NCBI GenBank assembly: GCA_003585845.1
Contig: NQOP01000001.1
Location: 558,845-565,250 of the forward strand
Length of the DNA: 6,406 nucleotides
From: Bifidobacteriaceae bacterium NR021
GTDB taxonomy: Bacteria > Actinomycetota > Actinomycetes > Actinomycetales > Bifidobacteriaceae
Reading direction: 5' to 3'
In this document: piece by piece, positions 5,635 to 6,406 of the stretch
How the letters are laid out: each line of letters starts with the position of its first letter
How positions within the stretch are numbered: position 1 is the first letter of the stretch
Position numbers and translations under genes: made by a program
Notes under the pieces: generated by a model
What the model was told of the DNA's origin: nothing
Databases searched by the model: none
The model's input: the letters and a program-made list of their open reading frames with translations, nothing else

Positions 5635-6406
5635 TTAAAACAATGTCATCCAACTTCTAAACGCGAACCATAAGTTTGGATTAAAACGAAGCGTGCTGTC
5701 TTCACGTCCTGTAACAAACCAACTGAGTACAGCGATAGCAATAGAAGCAAATAACAATACTGCTACAAGTAAGCGTATTGTGTAAGCAATAGTTTTTTTA
5801 TGTAAAGAATTTTCTGATTGCAAAGTGGATGCATATTCTAAAAGCAAGCTAATTCCAATTGCGGCAGCTATAGCAAAAGACCACGCAAAATCAGCAATAT
5901 ATCTCCATCCGATACCAGCTTTTAAGCTGTCAAAAACAATAAGAACAAGCCCAACTATTATAGCTATTACGCTTGTTTGCCAAGCAATATGCGTGCGGCA
6001 GCGTTTTTTCATAATAAATACGCATATTATGCCAACTAATGCCAATGGTGAAAGTGTAAACATTCCGCCAATCATAGGCTCTGCATATTGCCAACGGTCA
6101 AATGCAATAGGCTGAATACCAATCCAAGGAAAAGTTGGAATAAAACGCAAAGGTAGCGCAATATAGCTGAAAATAGACGGCAAAATATTTTGTGACGGCA
6201 AGCGCATAGTCGTCATGTCAGTAATAGTTATTTGATACTCATTGCCAAAATTTAACGGTGAGCCAAAGCGCAAAAGATTATAAATGCCAACTGGAATTGC
6301 AGTAATTATGCATGGTAGCATCCAAGCTGCAAAATATTTAAAAGGCTTATGCCATGAAGAAACTTGTTTCCAGTTGCGCAAAATATTTGGTAAATCTTTT
6401 TCTATA
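5635..6406 (-). CDS. Polytopic membrane protein, C-terminal part (GT-C glycosyltransferase-like); 5' end outside window
   Basis: The frame is open from the window edge to the TAA at 5635-5637, giving 256 visible residues, so the true start lies beyond 6406. Hydrophobic segments fall near visible residues 23-45, 113-132, 141-158, 168-189 and 206-231, with a further weaker one around 76-97. That makes five or six membrane spans. The stretch IYNLLRFGSPLNFG (41-54) followed by YQIT, and later GWRYIADFAW (166-175), resemble elements recurring in large bacterial GT-C-type proteins that use lipid-linked sugars. This is recalled resemblance, not a proven assignment, and no catalytic motif is visible because the N-terminal half is missing. 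The protein ends in an aromatic-rich tail, NPNLWFAFRSWMTLF. It converges on the aminotransferase gene. A role in cell-envelope glycan synthesis is only inferred. Confidence 0.75.
   Translation of the reverse strand, partial: IEKDLPNILRNWKQVSSWHKPFKYFAAWMLPCIITAIPVGIYNLLRFGSPLNFGNEYQITITDMTTMRLPSQNILPSIFSYIALPLRFIPTFPWIGIQPIAFDRWQYAEPMIGGMFTLSPLALVGIICVFIMKKRCRTHIAWQTSVIAIIVGLVLIVFDSLKAGIGWRYIADFAWSFAIAAAIGISLLLEYASTLQSENSLHKKTIAYTIRLLVAVLLFASIAIAVLSWFVTGREDSTLRFNPNLWFAFRSWMTLF

Noticed and set aside
5825..6115. 96-residue plus-strand open frame inside the membrane protein gene
   Set aside because: It is antisense to a gene with clear membrane segments, with no promoter or ribosome binding site evident.
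6379..6381. TTG at 6381 as the start of the membrane protein
   Set aside because: The frame is open through to the window edge, and the visible part begins amid what looks like the middle of a larger protein.
1..6406. Search for CRISPR arrays, tRNA genes, IS elements, toxin-antitoxin pairs or phage genes
   Set aside because: No regularly spaced repeats, cloverleaf-like segments, transposase motifs or terminal inverted repeats were seen by eye on either strand.

Overview
The window most likely comes from a low-GC member of the Bifidobacteriaceae, such as Gardnerella or a close relative. This is inferred from three things: an actinobacterial-type polyphosphate glucokinase, an AT-leaning codon usage that is unusual for Actinobacteria, and a riboflavin ECF transporter under an FMN riboswitch. 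I see no plasmid, phage, IS element or CRISPR signature. The region reads as ordinary chromosome with short intergenic gaps.

Left part (1-2355, minus strand): a vitamin-uptake operon. Transcription would start near 2360 and run through an FMN (RFN) riboswitch at 2219-2355. It then enters a RibU-type riboflavin S component (1635-2207) and, 21 bases further on, a protein with two complete ABC ATPase domains (1613 to beyond position 1). After the second ATPase domain the reading frame continues through an N/K/S/T-rich linker into a segment that looks like the start of an EcfT transmembrane component (motif DPRxxLL). This may therefore be an EcfA-EcfA'-EcfT fusion cut by the window edge. FMN bound by the riboswitch would shut down riboflavin import.

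Middle part (2392-4401, plus strand): divergent from the riboswitch is a GT2-family glycosyltransferase (2433-3467), related to galactofuranosyl/rhamnosyl transferases and probably involved in cell-surface polysaccharide synthesis. Next comes polyphosphate glucokinase ppgK (3561-4334), which phosphorylates glucose using polyphosphate. It is preceded by a strong Shine-Dalgarno sequence and a small inverted repeat beside a -10-like box. A clear two-tier rho-independent hairpin (4366-4401) follows ppgK.

Right part (4428-6406): a class I/II PLP-dependent aminotransferase of unknown substrate (4428-5615, plus strand, GTG start). It lacks the usual substrate-carboxylate arginine. It converges, with a 19-base all-AT gap, on the C-terminal part of a polytopic membrane protein (5635 to beyond 6406, minus strand) resembling GT-C-type glycosyltransferases.

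Apart from the ECF operon, I find no evidence that the genes form one system. The most interesting points are the possible ATPase/permease fusion, the riboswitch whose closing stem abuts the ribosome binding site, and the altered active site of the aminotransferase. I did not find a convincing undescribed system.
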